A stretch of DNA of 64,000 nucleotides from an uncultured Chryseobacterium sp. (GCF_936933875.1 NZ_CAKZIK010000046.1:28596-92595), one strand, 5' to 3'; shown: positions 18,593 through 26,704, numbered from the stretch's first letter. Numbers and translations: made by a program. The notes: generated by a model from the sequence alone, not told the origin.

Positions 18593-18916
18593 ATGGAAAC
18601 ACAGAATTTATTAACAAAGCCACTATGGCAAATGACAGGCGAAGAATTTCTAGCACTTACAAACTCCAAAGAGAAAGAGAAAATTGCTAATCAAACTGGC
18701 CCGCCAATAATTAAGGAAAATAAAAAACTTGTTTATGGAATACGAGGCATAGCAAATCTTTTTGATTGTTCAATAGCAACAGCGAATCGAATTAAGAAAA
18801 GTGGAGTTATTGATGATGCAATTTTTCAACGAAATCGAACAATTGTGGTAGATGCGGAAATTGCATTGCAGCTTTTCAAATCAAACAATAAGGAAATATC
18901 CACTAAAGAAAATTGA
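18593..18916 (+). CDS. DUF3853 family protein (copy 1)
   Basis: A 107-residue protein of the DUF3853 type, common on Bacteroidota mobile elements. It has an L-W-Q-M-T-G-E-E-F start and a helix-turn-helix-like block Y-G-I-R-G-I-A-N-L-F-D-C-S-I-A-T-A-N-R-I-K-K, resembling excisionase/MerR-like DNA-binding folds, then D-D-A-I-F-Q-R-N-R-T-I-V-V-D. It probably binds element DNA, for excision or replication control. The start at 18593 fits the family; an upstream Met at 18572 is possible. It is one base from the primase-helicase gene. A second copy lies at 25699-25959. Confidence 0.8.
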   Translation: METQNLLTKPLWQMTGEEFLALTNSKEKEKIANQTGPPIIKENKKLVYGIRGIANLFDCSIATANRIKKSGVIDDAIFQRNRTIVVDAEIALQLFKSNNKEISTKEN

Positions 18917-18917
18917 A

Positions 18918-20150
18918 ATGAATAATCCTGCACATATACCTTACCTCCGAATTGGAACTACTTATTATAAGTTAGTCACAAAACCTCAAATTTCTGGAGA
19001 TAAAATAACAATTCTAACGAAGTGGTCTCGTGAAACCATTATTCAAGACCATGAGCGAAATTATTTGAGTAAAATCCCAAAATATGATGGTTTTTGTTGC
19101 ATTCCTGACAACTTGAATTTTAAGCAAAATGTTGAAAATTTCTATAACATCTACAACGAAATTCCTTTCCAACCAGTTGTTGCAAAAGTTACTATAGAAG
19201 ACCTTCCATTTACTTTACAGTTTTTAGAACACATTTTCGGAAAACAGATAGACTTAGGTCTTGATTATCTGAAAATCCTATTGATTAACCCAACACAGAT
19301 TCTTCCAATTTTATGTTTGGTTAGCAAAGAGAGAGCAACAGGGAAAACCACTTTCATAAAATGGCTTAAGGAAATTTTCGGACTAAATATGACTTACATT
19401 AAAGGAGATTCCTTTAATAGTCAATTCAATTCAGACTGGGCTTCTATGCTTCTAATTGCAATTGACGAAGTGTTTTTTGACCGAAAAGAAATTACCGAGC
19501 GACTTAAATATCTTTCAACTACAAACAAAGATAAACTTGAAAATAAAGGTAAAGACCGTGAGGAAATTGACTTCTTTGGAAAGTTTATTCTCTGCAGTAA
19601 CAATGAGGATAATTTCATTCAAATTGATGAAAACGAAATCAGATTTTGGATTTTGAAAATCAATCCAATCAAAACGGAAAACACAGAATTTCTCAATAAT
19701 CTTAAAGAGGAAATTCCATTATTCCTAAAATATCTAATTGATAGATCATTCTTTTCTCAAAAAAAGAGCCGAATGTGGTTCGCCCCTCAGGACATCAAAA
19801 CCAAAGCCCTTCAGAAACTTGTCTTCCGAAATAACAACAAGCTGGAATCAAAAGTTATAGAACTTTTTTTTGAATTCTTCGAATCTATTGATGACACAAG
19901 TGTTAATGTTGCTCCGCAGGACATTTTGAACATGCTTAACCGAATGTTCAGATTGACCTATTTCACAAGAAGAGATGTCCGAAATATCCTGAAAGAGAAT
20001 TGGAAATTGACAGCTCAATCCAATTCCCTCGCATACATCCGATATGATATCGATCATGCAGGTGTTTTTTATCAGAACAATGCAAAAGGGAGATATTTTA
20101 CTATTGAAAAGGACTTTATCCTCAAAAAGTATGATGACTTGATGAAGTAA
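18918..20150 (+). CDS. Element primase-helicase (SF3-like ATPase)
   Basis: A 410-residue ATPase likely to unwind element DNA. It has Walker A S-K-E-R-A-T-G-K-T (about 137-145), Walker B L-L-I-A-I-D-E-V (about 178-185) and a sensor-like I-L-C-S-N-N-E-D-N (about 225-233). This is the pattern of the superfamily 3 helicases in primase-helicase (DUF5906-like) proteins of Bacteroidota islands. The N-terminal 90 residues contain no recognisable primase motif, so priming may be done by the Toprim protein encoded next. Start at ATG 18918 immediately after the DUF3853 stop. Confidence 0.82.
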   Translation: MNNPAHIPYLRIGTTYYKLVTKPQISGDKITILTKWSRETIIQDHERNYLSKIPKYDGFCCIPDNLNFKQNVENFYNIYNEIPFQPVVAKVTIEDLPFTLQFLEHIFGKQIDLGLDYLKILLINPTQILPILCLVSKERATGKTTFIKWLKEIFGLNMTYIKGDSFNSQFNSDWASMLLIAIDEVFFDRKEITERLKYLSTTNKDKLENKGKDREEIDFFGKFILCSNNEDNFIQIDENEIRFWILKINPIKTENTEFLNNLKEEIPLFLKYLIDRSFFSQKKSRMWFAPQDIKTKALQKLVFRNNNKLESKVIELFFEFFESIDDTSVNVAPQDILNMLNRMFRLTYFTRRDVRNILKENWKLTAQSNSLAYIRYDIDHAGVFYQNNAKGRYFTIEKDFILKKYDDLMK

Positions 20151-20370
20151 TTGCTATTGAAAAGAAAAACAATCAGTTATGGTTCATCAAAACCCTCATC
20201 AAAGCAATTCACTCTGTTTTTTGATGACAAAATGATGAATAGAAATAAACCAATTTGATGAAATGATGAAGAACTGATGATGTAATAATCATTTAAAACA
20301 CAACCGATTACAAAACAATTTCATCAAATCATCAAAATAGAAACAGCTTTTAATTAATAAACACAAAACA
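20151..20370. repeat. Iteron-like TGATGA/TCATCA region, candidate replication origin
   Basis: Non-coding, A/T-rich and packed with one motif in both orientations: TTCATCAA 20183, TCATCAAA 20196, TTGATGA 20221, ATGATGAA 20232, the double site TTTGATGAAATGATGAA 20254-20270, and TTTCATCAAATCATCAAA from 20319. It lies between the helicase and primase genes, where an origin of a replicating element form would be expected. Motifs are seen; origin function is inferred. Confidence 0.5.
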
Positions 20371-21282
20371 ATGAATTGCAAACAGGCAAACGAAAATATC
20401 AGCATCAGGGAAATCTTGGAGAGTTTTTCTCTTTTCCCGAGCAAGGACAACCGAAGAACCGCTTTTTATCTTGCATTTGATCGTGAAGAAAAAACACCAA
20501 GTCTTTCAGTGAATTTTGAAAAGAACACTGCATTTGATTTTGGAACAGGAGTGAAATACGACAATGTTTCCTTGGTTCAAGGCATCAAAAAATGTTCAGT
20601 TTCCGAAGCGTTGGAATATCTGAAAAGATTTGATTATTCAATTCCAACAATGAAGAAAATGGAAAATGAAGATGATAAACCAAAATCAGGCTATCAGATT
20701 TTCAAAATCAAAGAAGTGGAACATCCAAGTTTGATTGACTATTTAAAATCAAGAAAACTCGATTCCTTAAAATCTGAACTCAAAGAAATTCATTATGAAC
20801 TCAACGGAAAGAATTATTTCGGTTTGGGATTCAAAAACGATTCGGACGGATATGAAATGAGGAATCAATACGTCAAAATTTGTTTAGGTAAAAAAGACCT
20901 CACTTCAGTGAAAAATCAATCTAAAACTTTAAGGATTTTTGAAGGATTTGCAGATTATTTGTCGTTCAAAATTTTGGAAAAACCACTCGAAAAAGAACCT
21001 TCGGATTACATCATTTTGAATTCCGTCACGATGATTTCAAAGGTCAAAAATCAACTCGAAAATTATCATAATATTGAACTCTTTTTGGACAATGACAGGA
21101 CGGGAGATTCTGTAACCGACATTCTCAAAAAACAAAATTCCAATGTTTCTGACGAACGGATTTTATTCAAAAATCACAAAGACTTAAATGAGTTTTTAAT
21201 CAGTGGGAACATGCGTAAAATGGATATAGGTTTAGAGGAAAGAGACCTACGTGAAATAACGACACGCAAAATCGGCAGATAG
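20371..21282 (+). CDS. Toprim-domain primase-like protein
   Basis: A 303-residue protein resembling the CHC2/Toprim primases of mobile elements. The Toprim signature is clear: glutamate E191 in I-F-E-G-F-A-D-Y-L and the D240-x-D242 pair in L-F-L-D-N-D-R-T-G-D. The N-terminus has the phage-primase-like layout (I-S-I-R-E-I-L ... K-T-P-S-L-S-V ... F-D-F-G-T-G) but lacks the four zinc ligands of a CHC2 finger. It probably makes primers for element replication together with the upstream helicase. Preceded by the iteron-like region and followed by the oriT candidate. Confidence 0.8.
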   Translation: MNCKQANENISIREILESFSLFPSKDNRRTAFYLAFDREEKTPSLSVNFEKNTAFDFGTGVKYDNVSLVQGIKKCSVSEALEYLKRFDYSIPTMKKMENEDDKPKSGYQIFKIKEVEHPSLIDYLKSRKLDSLKSELKEIHYELNGKNYFGLGFKNDSDGYEMRNQYVKICLGKKDLTSVKNQSKTLRIFEGFADYLSFKILEKPLEKEPSDYIILNSVTMISKVKNQLENYHNIELFLDNDRTGDSVTDILKKQNSNVSDERILFKNHKDLNEFLISGNMRKMDIGLEERDLREITTRKIGR

Positions 21283-21297
21283 GTTGTGCAAAAAGTA

Positions 21298-21332
21298 CCC
21301 TACGTCCGACCACTAGCGTGTCGTCGGTAGGG
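21298..21332. other. Candidate oriT inverted repeat
   Basis: CCCTAC plus CGAC (with a 3-base bulge) pairs with GTCGGTAGGG across a 12-base loop. It is a GC-rich hairpin standing out in AT-rich DNA, 99 bases before the MobC-like gene, the usual place for an origin of transfer. Nick site not identified. Confidence 0.5.
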
Positions 21333-21430
21333 ATTTTTGATTTTCTCCTGCCGTCGAAAATACTTTTTTGAACTAAAAATTCGGATAGCAAACAAGATGA
21401 TTTACAATTTTAACATTAAATACAAATATT

Positions 21431-21880
21431 ATGGAAAATGATTTTTTAACCGATTTTGTACAACAAATATCGAAAGAAGAAGAGGCAAGAAATGCAGAAA
21501 AAAAGCGAAAAGAATTCTTTAGAGAAATTGGTAGAAAAGGTGGTCTTCGGAAAAAGACATCCACTCATTTTTTGAGAAAATTCACCGTGAGATTTACAGA
21601 AAATGAATTCGAAGAAATTCAGAAATTATCCAAAAAACATAGCCTTAAAATCTCGGAATATATAAGGTTGGTTTTGACGGAAAAAGAATTAAAAATACAT
21701 GAATTTAGAACGGATGAAATCTTACTGTCATATGCCAATAATTTTACGCATATCAAAAATCTATTACGACATCGAGAATGGAATGTTTTTGAAAACAAAA
21801 AAATCATCCTTCAAGAAATTGAGAAAGTGACCGAATTGATGCGTAGATATTTAATTGAAAAACTAAATGAAAATGAATAA
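21431..21880 (+). CDS. MobC-like relaxosome accessory protein
   Basis: A 149-residue basic protein. A charged N-terminal helix is followed by G-R-K-G-G-L-R-K-K and a ribbon-helix-helix-like segment (K-F-T-V-R-F-T-E-N-E-F-E-E-I-Q-K-L, then I-S-E-Y-I-R-L-V-L), typical of the small proteins that bind oriT and recruit the relaxase in mobilizable elements. The reading frame overlaps the start of the relaxase gene by up to 14 bases, so the two are coupled. Confidence 0.8.
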   Translation: MENDFLTDFVQQISKEEEARNAEKKRKEFFREIGRKGGLRKKTSTHFLRKFTVRFTENEFEEIQKLSKKHSLKISEYIRLVLTEKELKIHEFRTDEILLSYANNFTHIKNLLRHREWNVFENKKIILQEIEKVTELMRRYLIEKLNENE

Positions 21881-23015
21881 CTCTTGCACCACAAGAAGAA
21901 TTTCTTCCATCGCAATTGAATACAATGGCAATGATAAAGGTTTTGCAAAAATGGTTCATTCACAAAATTTATTGGGTACAACTCCTGAGCAGATCTTTCA
22001 AGAAATGAAGATGATTGCCGATAGAAATGAAAATGTTCATAAATGGGCTTTAACAGGATATGTTTCAATTCCGCATTTTGCAAATAATATTTCAGAAGAC
22101 AAACTCACTGAAATCACTTTGCAAGCACTGCGACAGATGGGAATGACCGACCATAATCAAGCGATTGTGGATTCCCATAATTCAACCAAAAACTTCCATA
22201 TACACTTCATCGTTAACCGCATCCAAACCAATGGAAAATGCTCGATTAAATCGGCAAAATGTGGGGATAGATTTGGAAAGGAGTTGAGGGCGATTTTACG
22301 TGAACACGGTATCAAAACAGATGTTGAAATTGGAATTGAAAAGAAGGCTGAAATGCTGCAGAATTTGAAAAATTGTATTCGGTCTTCAAACAACTTCGAG
22401 CAACTTGTTTTTCAAATGAACTCAGTAGGATTTCGTGTAACATTATCAGAAAATGAAAAAATTGGAATTTCAGGTATGCGGATCGTTCGCCACGATGATA
22501 TCAACGATCAGACTGAACGAATATACCTTCCAGGATTTACATTAAGTCAAATTACCAATAAATTGAAAATTGCAGAAATGAAGGAAATCTTCAAGTTGAA
22601 GTCTTTTATTTCGAAAAATTTGAATATCGAATCACTTATTGATTTTAGAGAACGAGCAGAAAAAGAAAACTTACAAATAAAAGTCAAATATTCAACTTCA
22701 ATGGGAAAACTTCAAATCGAAAAACTTTGGATAAAGCCAATAAGTAATAATAAATCAGGATTTTTCTGTGATAAAAAAATGGGCTTTGAATTGTCGGAAA
22801 TAGACCCAAGTTTATCCAAGAAATTTATTGAAAATATGAATTTGGAAATTTCAACAAATCAATATGAAAATACCAAGGAACAAAGTGTGATTTCTACTTT
22901 GGAAGAACTAGTCAAAGATTTTATCAAACCCAATTATGTATCAGCTGATGATAGTTTGCTCAAGAAGAGGAGAAAGTCAATTTATGACGATGAAAGTCGT
23001 CATTTTAGAAGATAA
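21867..23015 (+). CDS. Relaxase (mobilization nuclease, MobA/VirD2-like)
   Basis: Expected to nick one strand at oriT and lead it into a recipient. The 382-residue protein carries the three relaxase motifs: an early active region with L-L-G-T-T-P-E-Q and A-L-T-G-Y-V-S-I-P, and the metal-binding histidine triad H-N-S-T-K-N-F-H-I-H-F-I-V-N-R near residues 104-118. The C-terminal 200 residues are charged and helical. A second in-frame Met at 21873 is an alternative start. No coupling protein or secretion genes follow, so the element is mobilizable rather than self-transmissible. Confidence 0.87.
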   Translation: MKMNNSCTTRRISSIAIEYNGNDKGFAKMVHSQNLLGTTPEQIFQEMKMIADRNENVHKWALTGYVSIPHFANNISEDKLTEITLQALRQMGMTDHNQAIVDSHNSTKNFHIHFIVNRIQTNGKCSIKSAKCGDRFGKELRAILREHGIKTDVEIGIEKKAEMLQNLKNCIRSSNNFEQLVFQMNSVGFRVTLSENEKIGISGMRIVRHDDINDQTERIYLPGFTLSQITNKLKIAEMKEIFKLKSFISKNLNIESLIDFRERAEKENLQIKVKYSTSMGKLQIEKLWIKPISNNKSGFFCDKKMGFELSEIDPSLSKKFIENMNLEISTNQYENTKEQSVISTLEELVKDFIKPNYVSADDSLLKKRRKSIYDDESRHFRR

Positions 23016-23038
23016 TTAACATAAAAAAATACAATCAA

Positions 23039-23569
23039 ATGGAAAATTCAGAACAAAAACCAAATCCAACCGAACTACTAGCAAATTTACTTGAAGAACT
23101 AAAAAAGAATAATAACAATAATTCTAACTTAAAGCGGGACATACAGCGATTGAGAATCATTAAAGCTTTTATTTCAAAAAAGACTGATTCTCTTAGAGAA
23201 GTGCTTGAAACGCTACCAAAGACAATTGAATTACAGTTTTCCGAATCCAGCAAGAGCCAACTTGACCAACTAAATCGAAAATCTCATATATTGAAAATAG
23301 TTGTGATAAGTTCCGTAGTGTATTTCCTTATGTCCTTAATCTATCTGTTTTATCTTAAAAAAATGTCGGATGGATGGTATTCAGAAGCGATTAAATCCAA
23401 AAAAGAGTTTCTGATTGATCTAGAAAAAGAAAATAGAACTGTAGTTTCAACGGAATATTTAGACAATTTGGAAAACAACACAAAAATGATGAATGAATTC
23501 ATAAAAAGAAATCCTAAAGAGGCAAACAAATTATTAAATTTTAAAGAAGGATTTGATGCTAAAAAATAA
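23039..23569 (+). CDS. Single-span membrane protein of the mobilization module
   Basis: A 176-residue protein of no recognised family. The N-terminal 80 residues are polar and probably coiled-coil, with a run of asparagines (about 25-30). A single membrane segment (I-V-V-I-S-S-V-V-Y-F-L-M-S-L-I-Y-L-F-Y, about 86-105) is followed by a charged C-terminus. It starts 23 bases after the relaxase, in the same direction, where many Bacteroidota mobilizable elements have a small membrane protein. It may tether the relaxosome to the membrane; this is inference. Confidence 0.65.
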   Translation: MENSEQKPNPTELLANLLEELKKNNNNNSNLKRDIQRLRIIKAFISKKTDSLREVLETLPKTIELQFSESSKSQLDQLNRKSHILKIVVISSVVYFLMSLIYLFYLKKMSDGWYSEAIKSKKEFLIDLEKENRTVVSTEYLDNLENNTKMMNEFIKRNPKEANKLLNFKEGFDAKK

Positions 23570-23603
23570 TTCAAATAAATACTAACAATTAAAAACGAAA
23601 AAA

Positions 23604-23778
23604 ATGGAAAAAGTATTTTTTTTACAATGCAATTGAGGCAGGCTATAACCCGAAGAATTATAAATACAAGAAGGATTTACCGCTTGAAAATTTCAGAGCT
23701 ATTCTGGACTTCAAAATATGGGCAAAAGGTTAGTACGCCATCCGTGATAGAATAAAAGACGATAAGTTTATTTCTTAA
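23604..23778 (+). pseudogene. Frameshifted remnant of a small element gene
   Basis: ATG 23604 opens M-E-K-V-F-F and runs into an 8-T tract at 23616-23623. With seven Ts the frame would continue Y-N-A-I-E-A-G-Y-N-P-K-N-Y, then K-K-D-L-P-L-E-N-F-R-A-I-L-D-F-K-I-W-A-K-G, then a TAG, and open again as Y-A-I-R-D-R-I-K-D-D-K-F-I-S. The protein-like composition indicates a recently broken gene of about 57 codons. Family not recognised. Confidence 0.6.
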
Positions 23779-23848
23779 GCAATACTCATTATTTATCTAA
23801 AATTCGCACAGCAAAAGGTATTAGAGTGCTCCGAAGAAACCATACTAA

Positions 23849-23969
23849 CTTACATACAACTTGTATACTTCTATCTATAAATCAATGTACAGAAACTACC
23901 CAAAACACCATTAAATAAAGGAAATATTAAATTCGGCTACATAACAACTTAGTTACACTTGTATACTTT
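23849..23969 (+). repeat. Left copy of the 121-122-bp direct repeat flanking the AlbA_2 gene
   Basis: Opens CTTACATACAACTTGTATA and closes CTTAGTTACACTTGTATAC, aligning along its length with 25508-25629. The ends are most conserved and contain palindromes such as ATACAA-C-TTGTAT; the middle is looser. Confidence 0.7.
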
Positions 23970-23979
23970 CAGCTACAAA

Positions 23980-25455
23980 TTATAAGAAGTCTTTTCCGGC
24001 TTCGGTTGTAATATATTCCTGTCGTGGACTCGTTGGATTTTGCGGAATTGTAAACTCAATTAATCCTCTTTCAAGTAGTGGTAGAATGTTTCGCACATAG
24101 TTGGAATGCTGGTTTTGCAAACCTAAATGCTCCAAAACGCTACTTCTCTTTTGCGAAGTGATACAAAATTTAAGAATTGATTTCTCTCTGTCTGTTAATT
24201 CCACATTGATGAAAAACTGATTTACTGGCAGTGTACAAAGGAAAAAGCTGAAATTATCATCCGTTTCAAAGCTTGGTTTTGGGGAACCATTTTCTTCCAT
24301 ACTGTCATAAATTGTTGGAAAACCGGAAGCTCTACCTTCAGTAAGTTTCATTTCTTTGAAGAAATCGCCAACACGGCGATTACGATAGGTTCTTGCTACA
24401 ATCCTGCGTTCTTTCAGCATTTCTTGAGTAACGGGTGGAAGCGGACCAGGGAAACTCAAAATTTCCATTTTATCGGGCCATATATTTATCTCTATCGGAC
24501 TTTCATTTTCATAACTTCGATGATAGAATGCATTTGCAATAGCTTCTTCCACAGCGTCAAAAGGATAATTAACCACTCTGTTTGCTTCGGCTCTTACAGA
24601 ACTCTTATTTACTCTTTCTTTTTGAACATTGGTTTTAAAATATTCCAAAACCTCCCTCATTTGTAAATGAATAGGGCCCGTGAAACGCTTTTCCGTAAAA
24701 TCTTTCCCTGAATTGTCCGAATAAACAATAAACTCTGTGGTTGCTCCACGGAAAAACTTCTGTGGATTTTCATTAAAAAATAACAATCCAACATTTAAAG
24801 GAAGCAATGCTTCTACAGGACCCGAAGCAATACGCATTTGGACAGCCAAATCTTTCAATGGCATTTTAAGGGCTTCTGTACGCAGATCACTTTTAACTTC
24901 CTCCAAAAAACCACGAATAAGATTGAAGCTTAAATCCTCTACTGAAGCGTGATGATTTACACGGTCATCAAAGGGTATTTTCTTAGCCATTTCCACCAAT
25001 AGCATTTCTTCTTGTCGGTTTGCTTGCTTGGTTACCGAGCTTCTTCTAACATAATATTTTCTTCCTGAATCCTTTGAGCCATATTTTACTGGTGCATTGT
25101 AAGGTCTGTTATCTCCTCCTGGAGCCCAAATCACCAACACATCTTTATCGACCAGTCTATACGGTTGGCTTACCGGACAGTAATAAGGCGAAATAAGATT
25201 GGCAATTTTCATGAGTTCTTTTTGGATGGCGTCAAACTGATTCAACTGCAGACCATGAGGTGGCAAAATCGGCTGACCGTCCTTCTCCTCAATTCCAATG
25301 AAAATATATCCGCCGCCCCAATTGTTGATGTCGTTGGCAAAAGCACAAACCGAATGCATCACATCTTCGGGATTCCATCCTTTTTTGAACTCGATACGAT
25401 CCCACTCCACGGTTTGTCCTGTTAAAAGACTTTCGATATTAATTGGTAATGCCAT
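23980..25455 (-). CDS. AlbA_2 (Schlafen-like) domain ATP-binding protein
   Basis: A 491-residue protein. The N-terminal AlbA_2/Schlafen-type domain (about 10-140) has E-F-K-K-G, F-A-N-D-I-N-N-W-G-G-G-Y-I-F-I-G and a basic R-K-Y-Y-V-R-R segment. The centre (about 300-410) looks like the GHKL-type ATPase part of RecG-like C-terminal proteins, including A-V-E-E-A-I-A-N-A-F-Y-H-R-S-Y, and a winged-helix tail follows. Such proteins are annotated as transcriptional regulators or ATP-dependent helicases, and several occur with anti-phage genes. Here the gene is cargo, opposite in strand to the mobilization genes, with its own promoter and 121-122-bp repeats on both sides. Function is unproven. Confidence 0.8.
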   Translation of the reverse strand: MALPINIESLLTGQTVEWDRIEFKKGWNPEDVMHSVCAFANDINNWGGGYIFIGIEEKDGQPILPPHGLQLNQFDAIQKELMKIANLISPYYCPVSQPYRLVDKDVLVIWAPGGDNRPYNAPVKYGSKDSGRKYYVRRSSVTKQANRQEEMLLVEMAKKIPFDDRVNHHASVEDLSFNLIRGFLEEVKSDLRTEALKMPLKDLAVQMRIASGPVEALLPLNVGLLFFNENPQKFFRGATTEFIVYSDNSGKDFTEKRFTGPIHLQMREVLEYFKTNVQKERVNKSSVRAEANRVVNYPFDAVEEAIANAFYHRSYENESPIEINIWPDKMEILSFPGPLPPVTQEMLKERRIVARTYRNRRVGDFFKEMKLTEGRASGFPTIYDSMEENGSPKPSFETDDNFSFFLCTLPVNQFFINVELTDREKSILKFCITSQKRSSVLEHLGLQNQHSNYVRNILPLLERGLIEFTIPQNPTSPRQEYITTEAGKDFL

Positions 25456-25475
25456 CAGAAATTAAAACTAAGATC

Positions 25476-25506
25476 CAAAGATAATGAAAGATATTTCCTG
25501 TTACAA
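25476..25506 (-). promoter_or_regulatory. Promoter of the AlbA_2 gene
   Basis: On the minus strand, TTG (25504-25506) and TATCTTTG (25476-25483) are 20 bases apart, matching the Flavobacteriia consensus. The predicted transcript starts about 15 bases before ATG 25455. The -33 side abuts the upstream repeat. Confidence 0.7.
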
Positions 25507-25507
25507 T

Positions 25508-25629
25508 CTTATATACAACTTGTATAGTTTTGCTTTATAACAAAGTTCATAAAAACTTGTAAAACACCTATAAATACTGAAAATCATTAAAGTTTTGTTA
25601 TATCAAACTTAGTTACACTTGTATACTTT
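25508..25629 (+). repeat. Right copy of the direct repeat flanking the AlbA_2 gene
   Basis: Opens CTTATATACAACTTGTATA, containing the 7-1-7 palindrome TATACAACTTGTATA at 25512-25526, and closes CTTAGTTACACTTGTATAC. Same orientation and nearly the same length as 23849-23969. Confidence 0.7.
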
Positions 25630-25698
25630 TCATCAAAAAGCCGAAAAAATTCCGTTTCTGTGTTCAAAATTTTTGAACCAATTTTGCACTCTTCATTT

Positions 25699-25959
25699 TT
25701 ACACAGAACTATTTTTAGATAATAATCGAAGTGCTTTCTCCACATCAATTACCATCATTCTTCCATTTTGGAAAATGGCATCATCTAGAATGCCCGATGC
25801 TTTTATATTGTAGGCTTTAGAGCGGGAACATCCCAAAATTTTCGCCAATCCTTTGATGCCGTATTCGTATGTTTTTTCTTTGCTAATTTCTCGTTGCAAT
25901 TCTTTGAACTCATCTATGGTGAGTTCCCAAAGATATTTCTTTGTTTCATTTCCCTTCAT
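25699..25959 (-). CDS. DUF3853 family protein (copy 2)
   Basis: An 86-residue protein related to the product of 18593-18916: L-W-E-L-T-I-D-E-F at the start, the helix-turn-helix-like Y-G-I-K-G-L-A-K-I-L-G-C-S-R-S-K-A-Y-N-I-K-A, then D-D-A-I-F-Q-N-G-R-M-M-V-I-D. It faces the same way as the AlbA_2 gene, upstream of it, beyond the right repeat. It may control the cargo or be left from a second element. The fold suggests DNA binding; no function is proven. Confidence 0.75.
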   Translation of the reverse strand: MKGNETKKYLWELTIDEFKELQREISKEKTYEYGIKGLAKILGCSRSKAYNIKASGILDDAIFQNGRMMVIDVEKALRLLSKNSSV

Positions 25960-26116
25960 TGTGTTTTAACTTATATTTTGGTTAAAAATAATCTGATTAA
26001 AGGGATGCTACAAGATATTCAACTGTTGGAGAAGTAGATTGATTGGTGTTTAAGGATGTTTTTCAGTGATTGAAACCATTCCTCGTTTACATAGAAATGT
26101 TATTCGGCAGTTCTTT

Positions 26117-26653
26117 CTATGAGAAATATATTGTTATGATTACAGCAATAATTGAAACTGCTAATGCAATTAGACTTAAATTTATTGCTTTTTTGTTCAG
26201 GTTATAAGATTGATAATTGTAAAAGCCTGTTAATGCAAGATTCTGAAGTGTTCTTTCCTGAAGAATTTTCACACCTAATTTTGTTAACTGAAAAATTGGA
26301 ACAACTGTTTCCTCTTTTCTATAAGGTTCAATATAACCAAGTTTAATCATCTCAATTATAACAGCATATATTTTTTGAATAGAAACTTTATCAAAAAAAT
26401 ATCTAGGAACTTTTTCGGATAATACTATTTCAAGAATTTCTTTTAAATTTAATGATTCTCTGAAAGTGAAAGTGTCCAAAATAGAAGACATCAAAAAACT
26501 TTCTTCATAAATTTTTTCGGCGATAGTTTTGTCAGATTTTTTTTGAAATTCTCCGAAATTATAAACTTCCCATTTGTTTTTAATTTTTCTTGTTTTTTCC
26601 AACAATTCTAAAAACTCTTGATTTTGTTTTATTTCAATTTCATCTTTGGTCAT
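26117..26653 (-). CDS. Tail-anchored protein of unknown function
   Basis: A 178-residue protein I cannot assign. The first 150 residues are soluble. Residues about 60-135 could form a winged helix (S-L-N-L-K-E-I-L-E-I-V-L-S ... I-Y-A-V-I-I-E-M-I-K-L-G-Y-I-E-P ... F-Q-L-T-K-L-G-V-K-I-L-Q-E). A single hydrophobic segment at the very C-terminus (about 158-177) would anchor it in the inner membrane facing the cytoplasm. It has its own -7 box and lies between the AlbA_2 cassette and the exported-protein operon. Confidence 0.65.
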   Translation of the reverse strand: MTKDEIEIKQNQEFLELLEKTRKIKNKWEVYNFGEFQKKSDKTIAEKIYEESFLMSSILDTFTFRESLNLKEILEIVLSEKVPRYFFDKVSIQKIYAVIIEMIKLGYIEPYRKEETVVPIFQLTKLGVKILQERTLQNLALTGFYNYQSYNLNKKAINLSLIALAVSIIAVIITIYFS

Positions 26654-26704
26654 TATTTAAAAACTAGTTTTATTAATTAGTTTGGTTAGAATTGCCTTAA
26701 CACC

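Noticed and set aside
20151..20370. CRISPR array
   Set aside because: The motifs are 7-9 bases, in both orientations and irregularly spaced; no direct repeats of CRISPR length and no cas genes.
23849..25629. Integron attC sites around the AlbA_2 gene
   Set aside because: The repeats lack the GTTRRRY and RYYYAAC core sites, and no integron integrase is present.
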